Position numbers and translations under genes: made by a program. A stretch of 23,415 nucleotides of DNA from Tubulinosema ratisbonensis (lineage: Eukaryota; Microsporidia; Tubulinosematidae), in NCBI GenBank assembly GCA_004000155.1, contig RCSS01000481.1, positions 1-23,415 on the forward strand, in the 5' to 3' direction. Positions 9,535 to 17,163 of this stretch are shown here, piece by piece (the first letter of the stretch is position 1; each line of letters opens with the position of its first letter). Below the pieces are notes generated by a model. That model searched no databases. It worked only from the letters and a program-made list of their open reading frames with translations, and was not told the DNA's origin.

Positions 9535-9657
9535 GATATACCTAATTAATTAAAAACATATTTTAACATATGTTTCTTATGGCTATGTATTAGTATTTTA
9601 TAAAGCAGGTATATCAAGAGCTATTCGTATGGATTTCCCATCTCTAGGAAACAAAAA
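9535..9657 (+). repeat. SINE-like repeat copy 2, diverged, long form
   Basis: It starts GATATACCTAATTAATTAAA and contains the conserved hairpin arms AAACATA and TATGTTT around a TTTTA loop. It ends TTCGTATGGATTTCCCATCT, then CTAGGAAACAAAAAA. It aligns over its whole length with the copy at 23139. No clear flanking duplication remains, so it is probably an older insertion. It lies 118 bp downstream of copy 1, in the same orientation. Confidence 0.75.
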
Positions 9658-10478
9658 AGGTTTTTTCTATTATTTCGACAAGTTTTGATCTCTGCAATTT
9701 GAAAATATTCTGATTGACAGCAGTCTATAAACTATGGTTTAAAAATTTTTTGGGTTCCATATTTCTTACTAGAAAATTTTATTATTAAACCTACAAGATT
9801 TCTTATAAGTTAATTAATGACCTTGGATTTTTTTTAGTAAAATATTAATTCTTTTTTTCTCACTTATTTCTATTACATTATATTTTTATCTATTAAAGGT
9901 TTAAAAAAGTAATTTAAAAATATTTTATTTCAATCAAAAAGATAAAAATTCCCAGTTGGCTTAAATAATTTTAAAGAAAAAACATTTCTATAAAAATTTA
10001 CTATAACTCAATGGTATCCAAATATATACTGATTTTAAAAAATTTTTAGTAAAAATATTCATAATTTATTTTATTCTTAAGATTCATAGGTTAAAATGTT
10101 TTTGAAACTTAATTTATAGCAAAAAACAGCACTTTCTTTTAAAGCCAAGAATGTATTTTTAAAAAAATTAAATATTTACAAAAAATTAAAAATTATCGTT
10201 ATAATTTAATAAATAAACAAATTTATAATTTAATTATTTTTTAAATTTAATTTCTTAAATGTATTATAATTAAAATATAATATAAAATTAAAATAAACAC
10301 TGAAATATCATAATTTATTTTTATTAATTTTAAAAATATTATTTAAAAGAATTTACCTAAAAATAATATTTTTTTTCCAAAATTAATTTACTTTAATTTT
10401 AATTTTTGGCATAATTTAATATTGAAAAAAAGTATTTAATTTAACATTTTAGTCAACAAACNNNNATCACACAAAAAT

Positions 10479-11135
10479 TTAATCAATTTTAATAAACCCG
10501 TCAAAATTCTCCCAACCACCCTTCAAAAACGCTCTCGCCAAATAAGTATTAAGTTTCTTACAACAAATCTTAGGTGCAGTAAGTGCTACCACAGCAAAAG
10601 GTACAAACATTCCATCATTCTCTTCCGAATCTAAAGCATAACCAGACGGAACATCAATAGAAATAATTTTGGGGTGTGATTTGAATGCTTCTATTATTTT
10701 ATCATATGGTTTGTTTATTGTGTTAACAAAGGAGAACCCAAAAATTGAGTCAATCACAAAATCAAATTTCTTTATGTCATCGTAATCTTTGATTTCGTCA
10801 GTGCCATTTAATGAGCTGTCGTCTTCTATTTTTGCCAATTCTGCACCGTTTTTTAAACAAATATCTAACATTTCCAGTCTGTTTGTTTTGTTTAGGAAGA
10901 TTGTGACTTTATGACCTGAGAAAAGTAAATATTTTGATATTACCAAACCATCAGCACCGTTATTTCCTGGGCCAATAAACACTCCTATTTTCTGTTTACT
11001 TTTTCCTATTAAGTAATTTACCACTTCAAATCCTGCAAATCCTGCCACTTCTATCAATGTGGTTAGTGAACAACCATCTTCTAACAATTTTTTGTCTAAT
11101 TCTTTGGCTTCTTGTTGAGTAAAATATTTTTTCAT
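10479..11135 (-). CDS. NAXE: NAD(P)H-hydrate epimerase (YjeF_N/NAXE family)
   Basis: This enzyme interconverts the R and S forms of NAD(P)HX, damaged hydrated NAD(P)H, so that a dehydratase can repair them. The 218 residues form one YjeF_N Rossmann domain. The N-terminal helix has FTQQEAKELDKKLLEDG and IEVAG. The GPGNNGADGL loop is at 55-64, the FVIDSIFGFSF motif is near 127-136 with D129, DVPSG is at 161-165, and ALTAPK is at 184-189. These active-site features separate it from the catalytically dead YjeF_N domain of Edc3. CCC lies 4-6 nt before the ATG, which fixes the start. No fused dehydratase domain is present, and its partner is not in this window. I see no clear targeting peptide, so it is probably cytosolic. 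Confidence 0.9.
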   Translation of the reverse strand: MKKYFTQQEAKELDKKLLEDGCSLTTLIEVAGFAGFEVVNYLIGKSKQKIGVFIGPGNNGADGLVISKYLLFSGHKVTIFLNKTNRLEMLDICLKNGAELAKIEDDSSLNGTDEIKDYDDIKKFDFVIDSIFGFSFVNTINKPYDKIIEAFKSHPKIISIDVPSGYALDSEENDGMFVPFAVVALTAPKICCKKLNTYLARAFLKGGWENFDGFIKID

Positions 11136-11138
11136 TCA

Positions 11139-11141
11139 GGG
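11139..11141 (-). promoter_or_regulatory. CCC-like start-proximal signal of the epimerase gene
   Basis: The minus strand reads AACCCTGAATG, with CCC separated from the start codon by three bases. Confidence 0.5.
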
Positions 11142-11376
11142 TTACTTTTTTCTCAATGTGTTGATACTTTATTGGTTAATTTTTTTAATTAATTTCATAT
11201 TAAAAATATTAATTTAAAATTCAAATAAATTAAAAATTTTCAATTAAAAGAAAAAATTAAATCAAATTAATTATTTTTTCTTAAAAAAGTTAAATTAAAA
11301 ATGTTAATTTTTTAATGTGTCAAAAATATGTGATTTTTTTAAAAAAACACATCATTTTCACTATCTTAGAATTTAA

Positions 11377-13488
11377 TTAATTATCTTGCTTTACTTCAGT
11401 AGAAGTTACTTCTTTGTTCTCTGATTGGTTATTTTCACTTTGTTCTACTTCTTTAATATTTTGTTTAGGTTCCAAAAGAGTGGTTGTTAAAGGTACATCA
11501 GCTGTCTTTACTTTTTTCTTCTTTGCTTCTTCTTTTTCTGCCTCTGTCATTGGAGGTCTTCCTCTCTTTTTTGGTGTGTCATCTTTTTTAGGAGTTTTCT
11601 CAGACTCTGGTTTTCTAGGTCTGCCTCTTGGTCCTTTTTTTTCTTCTTTTACTTTCTTAGGAGTGTTGTCACCTTTCTTTGGTCTACCTCTTCCTCTTTT
11701 TGGTGTTTGTTCATCTTTATTATCTTCCTTTTCTTCATGTTTTTCTTGTGTTTGAGCAGGAGTAATAACATTTTCTGGTGTATCTTTTCTTTGTTCTTCT
11801 TCATGTGCATTTCCTTTTGGTTCATCTTCTTGAATAGATGCGCCGTTTACTTTAATTTCTGATAATTCTGATACTTCTTTAGTTTCCATGGGTGTTTTTA
11901 ATTTTTTATTTTTTATTTTAATTTCTAATTTTTTATTATTTATTAAATTATTATTTTTTATTGGTTCTTTATAAATCATAACCCTTGGTGAGTTAATTAA
12001 TTCTGTCTTAGAAAGTTCTTTAGAATCTTTTTTTTCCAAATCAGAATTATTAAATTTGTTTTTTTCATTTATTGGTAGATCTGATAATTTTTTATTTTGA
12101 TCAGTTAAATAATCATCAATTAAATCATTGGTTGTTTCTAAATGGGTGGTTAAAGTATTACTAGGAATATTATCCTCTTTTACAAAGGTAGACTCATCAT
12201 TTTGTGACAAAAATTCATTTCTCTTTTCATTTTCCTGTATTGTCTTTTCTTCTTTTTCTTGTATTTTAAATTCTCCTATATCTTCTTGTTTTGCCAACTC
12301 TTTAGATTCGGCCTTAAATCCTTTGATATCCTCTTGCTTTGCCAATTCCTTATGTTTCATTTTAAATCCTTTAATATCTTCATTTCTCGCCAAATCTTTA
12401 GATTCTGCTTTAAACTCTTTAATGTCTTCATTTCTGGCTAATTCTTTATTTTCACTATAAAAATCTTTTGAGACTTCTTCTTTTTCTTGTATTTTAAATT
12501 NTCCTANNTCCTCTTGTTTGGCTAATTCCTTAGATTCAGTCTTAAATCCTTTTATATCTTCTTGCTTTGCTAATTCCTTGTGTTCCATTTTAAATCCTTT
12601 GATATCTTCATTTCTTGCAAGCACTTTTTCTTCTTCTTTCTTTGTCTTTTTACCTTCTTTTTTCTTATCAATATTTATTTTTGACTGATTTCTTTGAACA
12701 CTTTTAATCTTCTCAGTTGAAACAACTACCCTGTTACTTTCCTTATTTATATCTTTCATTAATTCATCTTTAACTTGTGGATTATTAACAATCTCTTTTA
12801 CTTCCTCAGCAATGTCCTCTTTAACCTCATTCAAAATATCCTCTTTGATTTCATTAACCATCTCTTTTCTTTTCTCTTTTACTGCCAAAACATCTTCAAT
12901 AATCTTTTTTTCTATCACAGCCTCTCTTAAATCAACCAAGGGCTTTTTTTCTACCTCCATTTTTGTTTCTAATTTTTTGTTATCAAAATTTACTGCTTTA
13001 TCGATTTGGTCTTTTAAAATTTCTCTTTCTTTTTGTAAAACTTTTGGGTCACTTTTTATTTCAAATTCACTTTCTGATTCTTCTTTTGGATTATCAAACT
13101 TTAATGACTCGTCTGAGCTAAGAATCTCAGAAAAAAAGAAAGAAGAGTTGCCTGTTTCTTTGTAAACAGGGTATACACTGATGTTATCATTTTCTTCGTC
13201 TTCTCTTACCTCTTCTATCAACAAAGGTTTTCCTTGTACACTTATCTCATCTCTAAGACTAAACTCTTTTGTTTTTCTTTGTTCTACCAAACTGCCATTG
13301 ATTTTTACTTCAGGGCCGTGTGCTAACAACGTCTTTTTTACTAAATCTATCTCTAAATGGATCGCTTTTACTGTTGATAATTGTATTCTTATATCATTTA
13401 CCAGACTGGTGCCAATACAAATGGTTTTCTTTGAGGTCACCAAACACTGCCCAGTTTCTAAAAATGTAATTTTATGCTTTTTTTCCAT
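11377..13488 (-). CDS. FHA domain, 16-residue repeats and AT-hook protein (Ki-67-like layout)
   Basis: It is probably a nuclear, DNA-binding chromosome protein. Residues about 22-92 form a divergent FHA (phosphopeptide-binding) domain: CIGTSLVNDIRIQLSTV, then H44 in KAIHLEI, and KINGSLV at 62-68. The usual GR is replaced by GT and the S before H by A. The DIRIQL stretch resembles the Ki-67 FHA. Residues about 95-590 are highly charged and low in complexity. They include seven copies of a 16-residue unit (ELAKQEDIKGFKxESK type) at about 290-414. Three AT-hooks follow (KRGRGRPKK, GPRGRPRK, KKRGRPPM) at about 597-645, then an acidic tail. An upstream ATG at 13542 is possible, but CCC one base before the ATG at 13488 decides the start. 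Ambiguous bases lie inside the repeats. The 703-residue product has no recognised orthologue; the architecture is what I can support. Confidence 0.8.
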   Translation of the reverse strand: MEKKHKITFLETGQCLVTSKKTICIGTSLVNDIRIQLSTVKAIHLEIDLVKKTLLAHGPEVKINGSLVEQRKTKEFSLRDEISVQGKPLLIEEVREDEENDNISVYPVYKETGNSSFFFSEILSSDESLKFDNPKEESESEFEIKSDPKVLQKEREILKDQIDKAVNFDNKKLETKMEVEKKPLVDLREAVIEKKIIEDVLAVKEKRKEMVNEIKEDILNEVKEDIAEEVKEIVNNPQVKDELMKDINKESNRVVVSTEKIKSVQRNQSKINIDKKKEGKKTKKEEEKVLARNEDIKGFKMEHKELAKQEDIKGFKTESKELAKQEXXGXFKIQEKEEVSKDFYSENKELARNEDIKEFKAESKDLARNEDIKGFKMKHKELAKQEDIKGFKAESKELAKQEDIGEFKIQEKEEKTIQENEKRNEFLSQNDESTFVKEDNIPSNTLTTHLETTNDLIDDYLTDQNKKLSDLPINEKNKFNNSDLEKKDSKELSKTELINSPRVMIYKEPIKNNNLINNKKLEIKIKNKKLKTPMETKEVSELSEIKVNGASIQEDEPKGNAHEEEQRKDTPENVITPAQTQEKHEEKEDNKDEQTPKRGRGRPKKGDNTPKKVKEEKKGPRGRPRKPESEKTPKKDDTPKKRGRPPMTEAEKEEAKKKKVKTADVPLTTTLLEPKQNIKEVEQSENNQSENKEVTSTEVKQDN
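12247..12621 (-). repeat. Tandem 48-bp coding repeats (16-residue unit, seven copies)
   Basis: Within the FHA/AT-hook gene, units of the form (E/D)LA(K/R)(Q/N)EDIKGFK followed by four variable residues repeat seven times. They form a higher order: a triplet (NEDIKGFK, QEDIKGFK, then a unit ending FKIQEKEE), a short spacer (VSKDFYSENK), one single unit, then the triplet again. This implies duplication of a three-unit block. Ambiguous bases at 12501-12508 fall in the third unit, so the true copy number may differ from the assembly. Confidence 0.85.
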
Positions 13489-13489
13489 A

Positions 13490-13492
13490 GGG
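13490..13492 (-). promoter_or_regulatory. CCC-like start-proximal signal of the FHA/AT-hook gene
   Basis: Read on the minus strand, AAACCCTATGG puts CCC one base before the ATG at 13488. The same arrangement is seen at the RING-CH ligase, epimerase and RPL5 genes. It selects this ATG over the in-frame one 54 bases further upstream. Confidence 0.55.
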
Positions 13493-13813
13493 TTTATTTT
13501 ATTTTGTTTTACTAAAAAATATTTTTGTTTGCATAAAATCAAAAATATATTTTTATAGTAAAACGCATGAATTTAATTAAAATTTGAAACAACAAAATCT
13601 TTAAAATTAAAAGAAATATTTGTTTTTAAAAAGTTAAGCATTAAAATTACCATTTTTTACACAAAAGTTTAAGTTTCTAAAAACAAATTAAAACTAAACT
13701 TAAAGTAGAAATCTAAGAATCTTTTTTTAAATTTAATGAGTTATTTTATAAAAATAGAATAAAATTATAAATTCTAAAAAAATATTTTTTGGCNTNNNTT
13801 AAAGTATTAAAAT

Positions 13814-14698
13814 TTAATTTTCTGATTTCAAAGCTTCCTTNTTAGCAGCAGCCTTGGCAGCCCTTTCTTCAGAAGTAAGTCTTTTTACTTTGTACTGCTT
13901 AAATGAAGAATAATCTTTTTTCTCTTTTTTATCCTTAACAGAATCATTCTTAATTTCATTAAAGGCCTTTTCATAAATTTCTTCTAAGCCTTCAGGTGAA
14001 ATGTTCATTTTTATGTACTCAGAAAACTGTTTTTTATATTTTGATGGGTCATTTTCTCTCAAATGAATCATGTAATCACTCACTGATTTACCAAATATCC
14101 TATTTCTTAACATTTCTGAGTTTAATTCACCATTTGAGTAACCAAAGAATTTAGAAGGAGAGTGTGGTACTTTTAATCCACCATCAGAACATCCTTTCAT
14201 GGCAGCAAAGACTCTTGCTCCTTTAGAAGACCTTCTTAAACCAATATCCAAGTAACAAATAAAAGACCTTCTTCCTGATTCATTGTCTTCTACAACATTA
14301 AACTCTCCGTCAGTCTCTTTGGCTGGGTATTCTTCACCTAAATTATGCTGTTCCAACATTCTTCTTGCTAAAAGTAACCCTGTGGCGTAGCAAGAAGAGT
14401 AATTGGTCAACCCAAAAGTAATCCCATACTTCTTTAACTCAGTAGAATCAGCATAAGCCACTGTTCTATCTCCATCCAAGTAAGCTCTGACTACCTGACA
14501 AATTACTTTTGAGTTGGTGATACGTACAACTATTCTGTTTTTAGATACACCTTGTTTATCAGCATCCTGTTTAATCAAAGCTCTTCTGTGCTTGTAATCT
14601 GTTTTACCTTCTCTTCTTCTTCTAAGTTTAGTTTGGTAACGAGAGAAATAAGATTTCTTCCTTAAATTGTTGCAGTGAACGGATTTCTTTCTTGCCAT
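13814..14698 (-). CDS. RPL5: 60S ribosomal protein L5 (uL18)
   Basis: uL18/RPL5 binds 5S rRNA and sits in the central protuberance of the large ribosomal subunit. The 294 residues match the usual eukaryotic length of about 297. Family landmarks are YFSRYQTKLRRRREGKTDY near the N-terminus, NRIVVRITNSKVICQ, the KYGITFGLTNYSSCYATGLL stretch with LLARRML, the LDIGLRRSSKGARVFAAMKG region, and HSPSKFFGY. A lysine-rich C-terminal tail (RLTSEERAAKAAA) follows. One ambiguous base lies in the tail. No intron is visible: the first exon-like residues run straight into the conserved region. The base composition of the gene is less AT-rich than its surroundings, as expected for a highly expressed gene. A 5'-truncated copy of the SINE-like repeat lies about 320 bp upstream in the same orientation. 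Confidence 0.97.
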   Translation of the reverse strand: MARKKSVHCNNLRKKSYFSRYQTKLRRRREGKTDYKHRRALIKQDADKQGVSKNRIVVRITNSKVICQVVRAYLDGDRTVAYADSTELKKYGITFGLTNYSSCYATGLLLARRMLEQHNLGEEYPAKETDGEFNVVEDNESGRRSFICYLDIGLRRSSKGARVFAAMKGCSDGGLKVPHSPSKFFGYSNGELNSEMLRNRIFGKSVSDYMIHLRENDPSKYKKQFSEYIKMNISPEGLEEIYEKAFNEIKNDSVKDKKEKKDYSSFKQYKVKRLTSEERAAKAAAXKEALKSEN

Positions 14699-14703
14699 TT
14701 TAA

Positions 14704-14706
14704 GGG
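14704..14706 (-). promoter_or_regulatory. CCC-like start-proximal signal of the RPL5 gene
   Basis: The minus strand reads TTATCCCTTAAAATGG, with CCC separated from the start codon by five bases. Confidence 0.5.
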
Positions 14707-15009
14707 ATAAAAAATTTTAATTTAAAATTAAAAAAATAATTTTTAATTATTAAAAAAATAAATTAAGTTTATATTTTTATTCTAAAAGAATTGTTTATTA
14801 ACACAGCTGTAAAGTAAAAGTAAAGTCAAAGGACTTTAAAATTGTTTAAGATTTGTAAATTTTCTCATAAAAAATTATTATATTAGTAAATTTAATCATT
14901 TATATAATTCAAAATAAAAATATTAAAAAAATACACCAGTGGAAAAGAAAATACCACTAAAAAGTAATAAAATATTTTCATAAAATTATTTCTTTAATTA
15001 CTTTTTTTG

Positions 15010-15087
15010 GAACTTTTTTTGTTGCCTAGGGATGGGAAATCCATACGAAGATCTTTTCGCTATACCTTCTATTTTAGAACTTTTTTT
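15010..15087 (-). mobile_element. SINE-like repeat copy 3, 5'-truncated, with perfect target-site duplications
   Basis: On the minus strand the element is only about 56 bp (15076-15021). It begins TAAAATAGAAGGTATAGCGA and ends CATCCCTAGGCAAC, followed by A residues. The flanks repeat GAACTTTTTTT at 15010-15020 and 15077-15087, and the next base, G, also matches, giving 11-12 bp. The whole 5' hairpin of the long form is missing while the 3' end is intact. A variable 5' end, constant 3' end, A-tail and flanking duplication together indicate target-primed reverse transcription. Confidence 0.85.
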
Positions 15088-15291
15088 GAAATACAACAAA
15101 ATTCATAGCAAAATAAATTAAGTTATTTAACACAAATATTAAATATTACATGAATAATTGGGAAAAAATTAATTAAAAAGGATTAATTAATAGTTTAATT
15201 GGAATGTAACAACAATTAAGAAAAATTTAATTCAAAAATTAATAAAAAAATTAAGCAGCATACTGTAAAATTTAAAGAATCATCTTAGAAA

Positions 15292-15452
15292 AGCATTTTG
15301 TTTATTTTGTAATAAAAAATATTCTTGTATATTTTATAAATTAAATATCAAACAAAATTTTTGATGGTAATTTAAATTTTCAGTTGATATCTTTAATTAA
15401 AAAATATACAAGGATATTTTTTAATTACAAAATAATTTATTGAACAAAAGCA
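15292..15452. repeat. Long imperfect inverted repeat (foldback or MITE-like)
   Basis: The left arm 15292-15349 and the right arm 15386-15452 are near reverse complements around a 36-base spacer. The core arms match as TTCTTGTATATTTT against AAAATATACAAGGA, with matching extensions TTTTGTAATAAAAAATAT and ATATTTTTTAATTACAAAA, and AGC...GC at the tips. Several mismatches and a few-base indel are present. The symmetry is too long to be a chance AT-rich palindrome. No terminal duplication was identified, and no other copy is seen in the window. Confidence 0.65.
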
Positions 15453-16641
15453 AATTAACATTTTTAATATAATTAAATTTCAATTACAAAATATTGGTAA
15501 AAAATTTTTGTATTTCTTTAAGACTCAATTTATTTTATGTTATTTCTTTTACTTACTAATTACAAAAAGAATCATTCTCAGTATGTTATAAAAAAATGTT
15601 TAAAAGAGAAAATGTGATATAAAGTTATGTTGTTAAAAATATTTTATACTTAGATGACTTAAATTGATTATAAATTTAGTTTCTTAATGTAAAAAAGGTT
15701 AACTTCTTATTTGCCCAAAAAACTATTTTAATAAGAAAAATTATTTAACAAGTATAGCTAAGATTAAAAATATTTGAAGTCACTGTAGTTTTGGGAAGAT
15801 AAAGGATTAAAAATAAATAATTTAATATACTACAATCTACAAAAAAAGGTAATTTAGTCTTTAATTACTTTTCATGTTTTTTATCTTTTTTTTTATTTTT
15901 AAAAAATAGAAATTGTTATCTTTTTGGATGTTTAAATATCTTGAGGATGAATGATTTTGTTTACTGGTAATGAAATTTGGTTATTATTATGGTATAATTT
16001 TTAGAAATGTCCCATTATGTTATCAAATAAGCATTTGCTCTTTCTTTTTTTTTTCAATGATTTTTTTTATTATATTTTACTTTTTTAAAATTTGTTACGA
16101 ATTCACTATAAATTTAAAATATCACAAAATTTTGGTATTTTTTAAGTTGTACCGGTACTTTAATCGAAATTATTTATTGTTAAATGTTTAATGTATACAA
16201 GTTAAATAAATTAAAAATTAAAGCTTATTTTTTTATTTCTCTTTTAAAAAATAAAGATAAAAAATACTTAGACTAATGCTTTTACAACTAAGATTATAAA
16301 ATTATTTACTCATCTTTAATTTGTGTTTAATATTTGAGTTTGGTAAATATTTATTGGTATAACAAAATTATAATCTTAAACACAAAATTAACGTTTAATA
16401 ATAAAAAATTAAAAAATTTATCACATATCTTTTTATTTTGTTGATATTTTTGCGAAAAAATTATTAAATTTAAAAATTTAATTTGTAAAATCTGTCAAAA
16501 TGGTTTATAAGTTTATTATTCCAAATTTGTTGACTATTTTTGCTTTGAAAATAACGTAAAGCATCTTCTTTAAAAAAATCATTAACTTAAGCAAATATTT
16601 AAAACCAATACATAGTTGATTTCATACTTGTCTTTAATTAA

Positions 16642-16714
16642 GCCAGGCTAACTCAGTCGGTAGAGCATCAGACTCTTAATCTGAGTGTCGTGCGTTCGAG
16701 TTCCACGTTGGGCG
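16642..16714 (+). tRNA. tRNA-Lys (CUU), possibly degenerate
   Basis: The 73 bases fold as a tRNA with anticodon stem TCAGA/TCTGA (perfect), loop CTCTTAA and anticodon CTT, so it would read AAG codons. The D-loop region CTCAGTCGGTAGAGC and T-loop TTCGAGT are canonical, and G is the discriminator base. A T8 run at 16717-16724 is a good pol III terminator. Three pairs are broken compared with a typical eukaryotic tRNA-Lys: A4 against G69, A10 against C25, and C52 against C62. A single mismatch is common but three are not, so this may be a pseudogene or an odd isogene. No intron is present. Confidence 0.8.
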
Positions 16715-16716
16715 TG

Positions 16717-16724
16717 TTTTTTTT
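16717..16724 (+). terminator. Pol III terminator of the tRNA gene
   Basis: A run of eight T residues begins three bases after the mature tRNA 3' end, on the coding strand. This is the standard RNA polymerase III stop. Confidence 0.7.
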
Positions 16725-16730
16725 GCGCTG

Positions 16731-16848
16731 AACCTATCTATGTAGAAATATATTTTACAATATGTTATTTGATGAATAGGTATCTATATTTTATATAAAA
16801 GGTATAGCGAAAAATCTTCATATGAATTTCTTATCTTTGGGCAAATAA
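16731..16848 (+). repeat. SINE-like repeat copy 4, diverged, directly after the tRNA
   Basis: It starts AACCTATCTATG and contains a TATTTTACAATATG loop region, then ATAGGTAT, AAAGGTATAGCGAAAAATCT and CATATGAATTTC, ending near GGGCAAATAA. It is the most diverged copy, but the order of blocks matches the copy at 23139. The outer arms ACCTAT and ATAGGT still pair. It begins six bases after the tRNA terminator. I found no flanking duplication. Confidence 0.65.
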
Positions 16849-17163
16849 ACGATTAATTAGATACATCTTTAACTAGAAATTTCAGTAGATGTCAATAAAA
16901 AAGATGATTTTGATTTTAAATGTAAGACATTCTTTTAAAAATAAAAAATTTTTCATTTCAAAGTAATGTTTTAATTCTAAAAAGATTTTTAAAAACAAAT
17001 TTTAATTATAAAAATATATACATTTATAATTTAACTTTTATCTTTAATAATTTAACTTATAATTTTAATTTATAATTTTATTTTGAAAAAAAATTCTTTT
17101 TATTTTATTTGAAAAATAAAACATGTTTCATGCATTTTATAAATCAAAACAATCTTTGTTTAC
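16849..17163. other. AT-rich spacer upstream of the adaptin gene
   Basis: About 315 bp of A/T-rich sequence. It has no recognisable gene or repeat and presumably includes the promoter of the adaptin gene. Confidence 0.5.

Larger units (their letters stand above)
9130..10478. other. Intergenic tract with two repeat copies
   Basis: This 1.3-kb gap lies between TFIIF beta and the NAD(P)HX epimerase. It contains two copies of the SINE-like repeat (9308-9404 and 9535-9657). The rest is AT-rich, with no open frame or RNA gene that I can recognise. Four ambiguous bases sit at 10462-10465, near the 3' end of the epimerase gene. Confidence 0.7.
14699..16641. other. Gene-free AT-rich tract with repeats
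   Basis: Nearly 2 kb between RPL5 and the tRNA gene. It holds a truncated repeat copy (15010-15088 including duplications) and a long imperfect inverted repeat (15292-15452). A hydrophobic open frame at 15970-16191 looks like chance translation of T-rich DNA. I see no other gene. Confidence 0.65.

Noticed and set aside
12247..12621. CRISPR-like array from the regular 48-bp periodicity
   Set aside because: The repeats are in frame within a coding region, contiguous rather than spaced by unique sequence, and the genome is eukaryotic.
11414..13558. Several long frames on + opposite the FHA/AT-hook gene
   Set aside because: They are serine/phenylalanine/leucine-rich shadows of a lysine/glutamate-rich coding strand.
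15970..16191. Open frame of 73 residues, rich in phenylalanine and isoleucine, on +
   Set aside because: T-rich DNA gives such hydrophobic frames by chance. There is no CCC-type signal, no recognisable motif and no neighbouring gene context.
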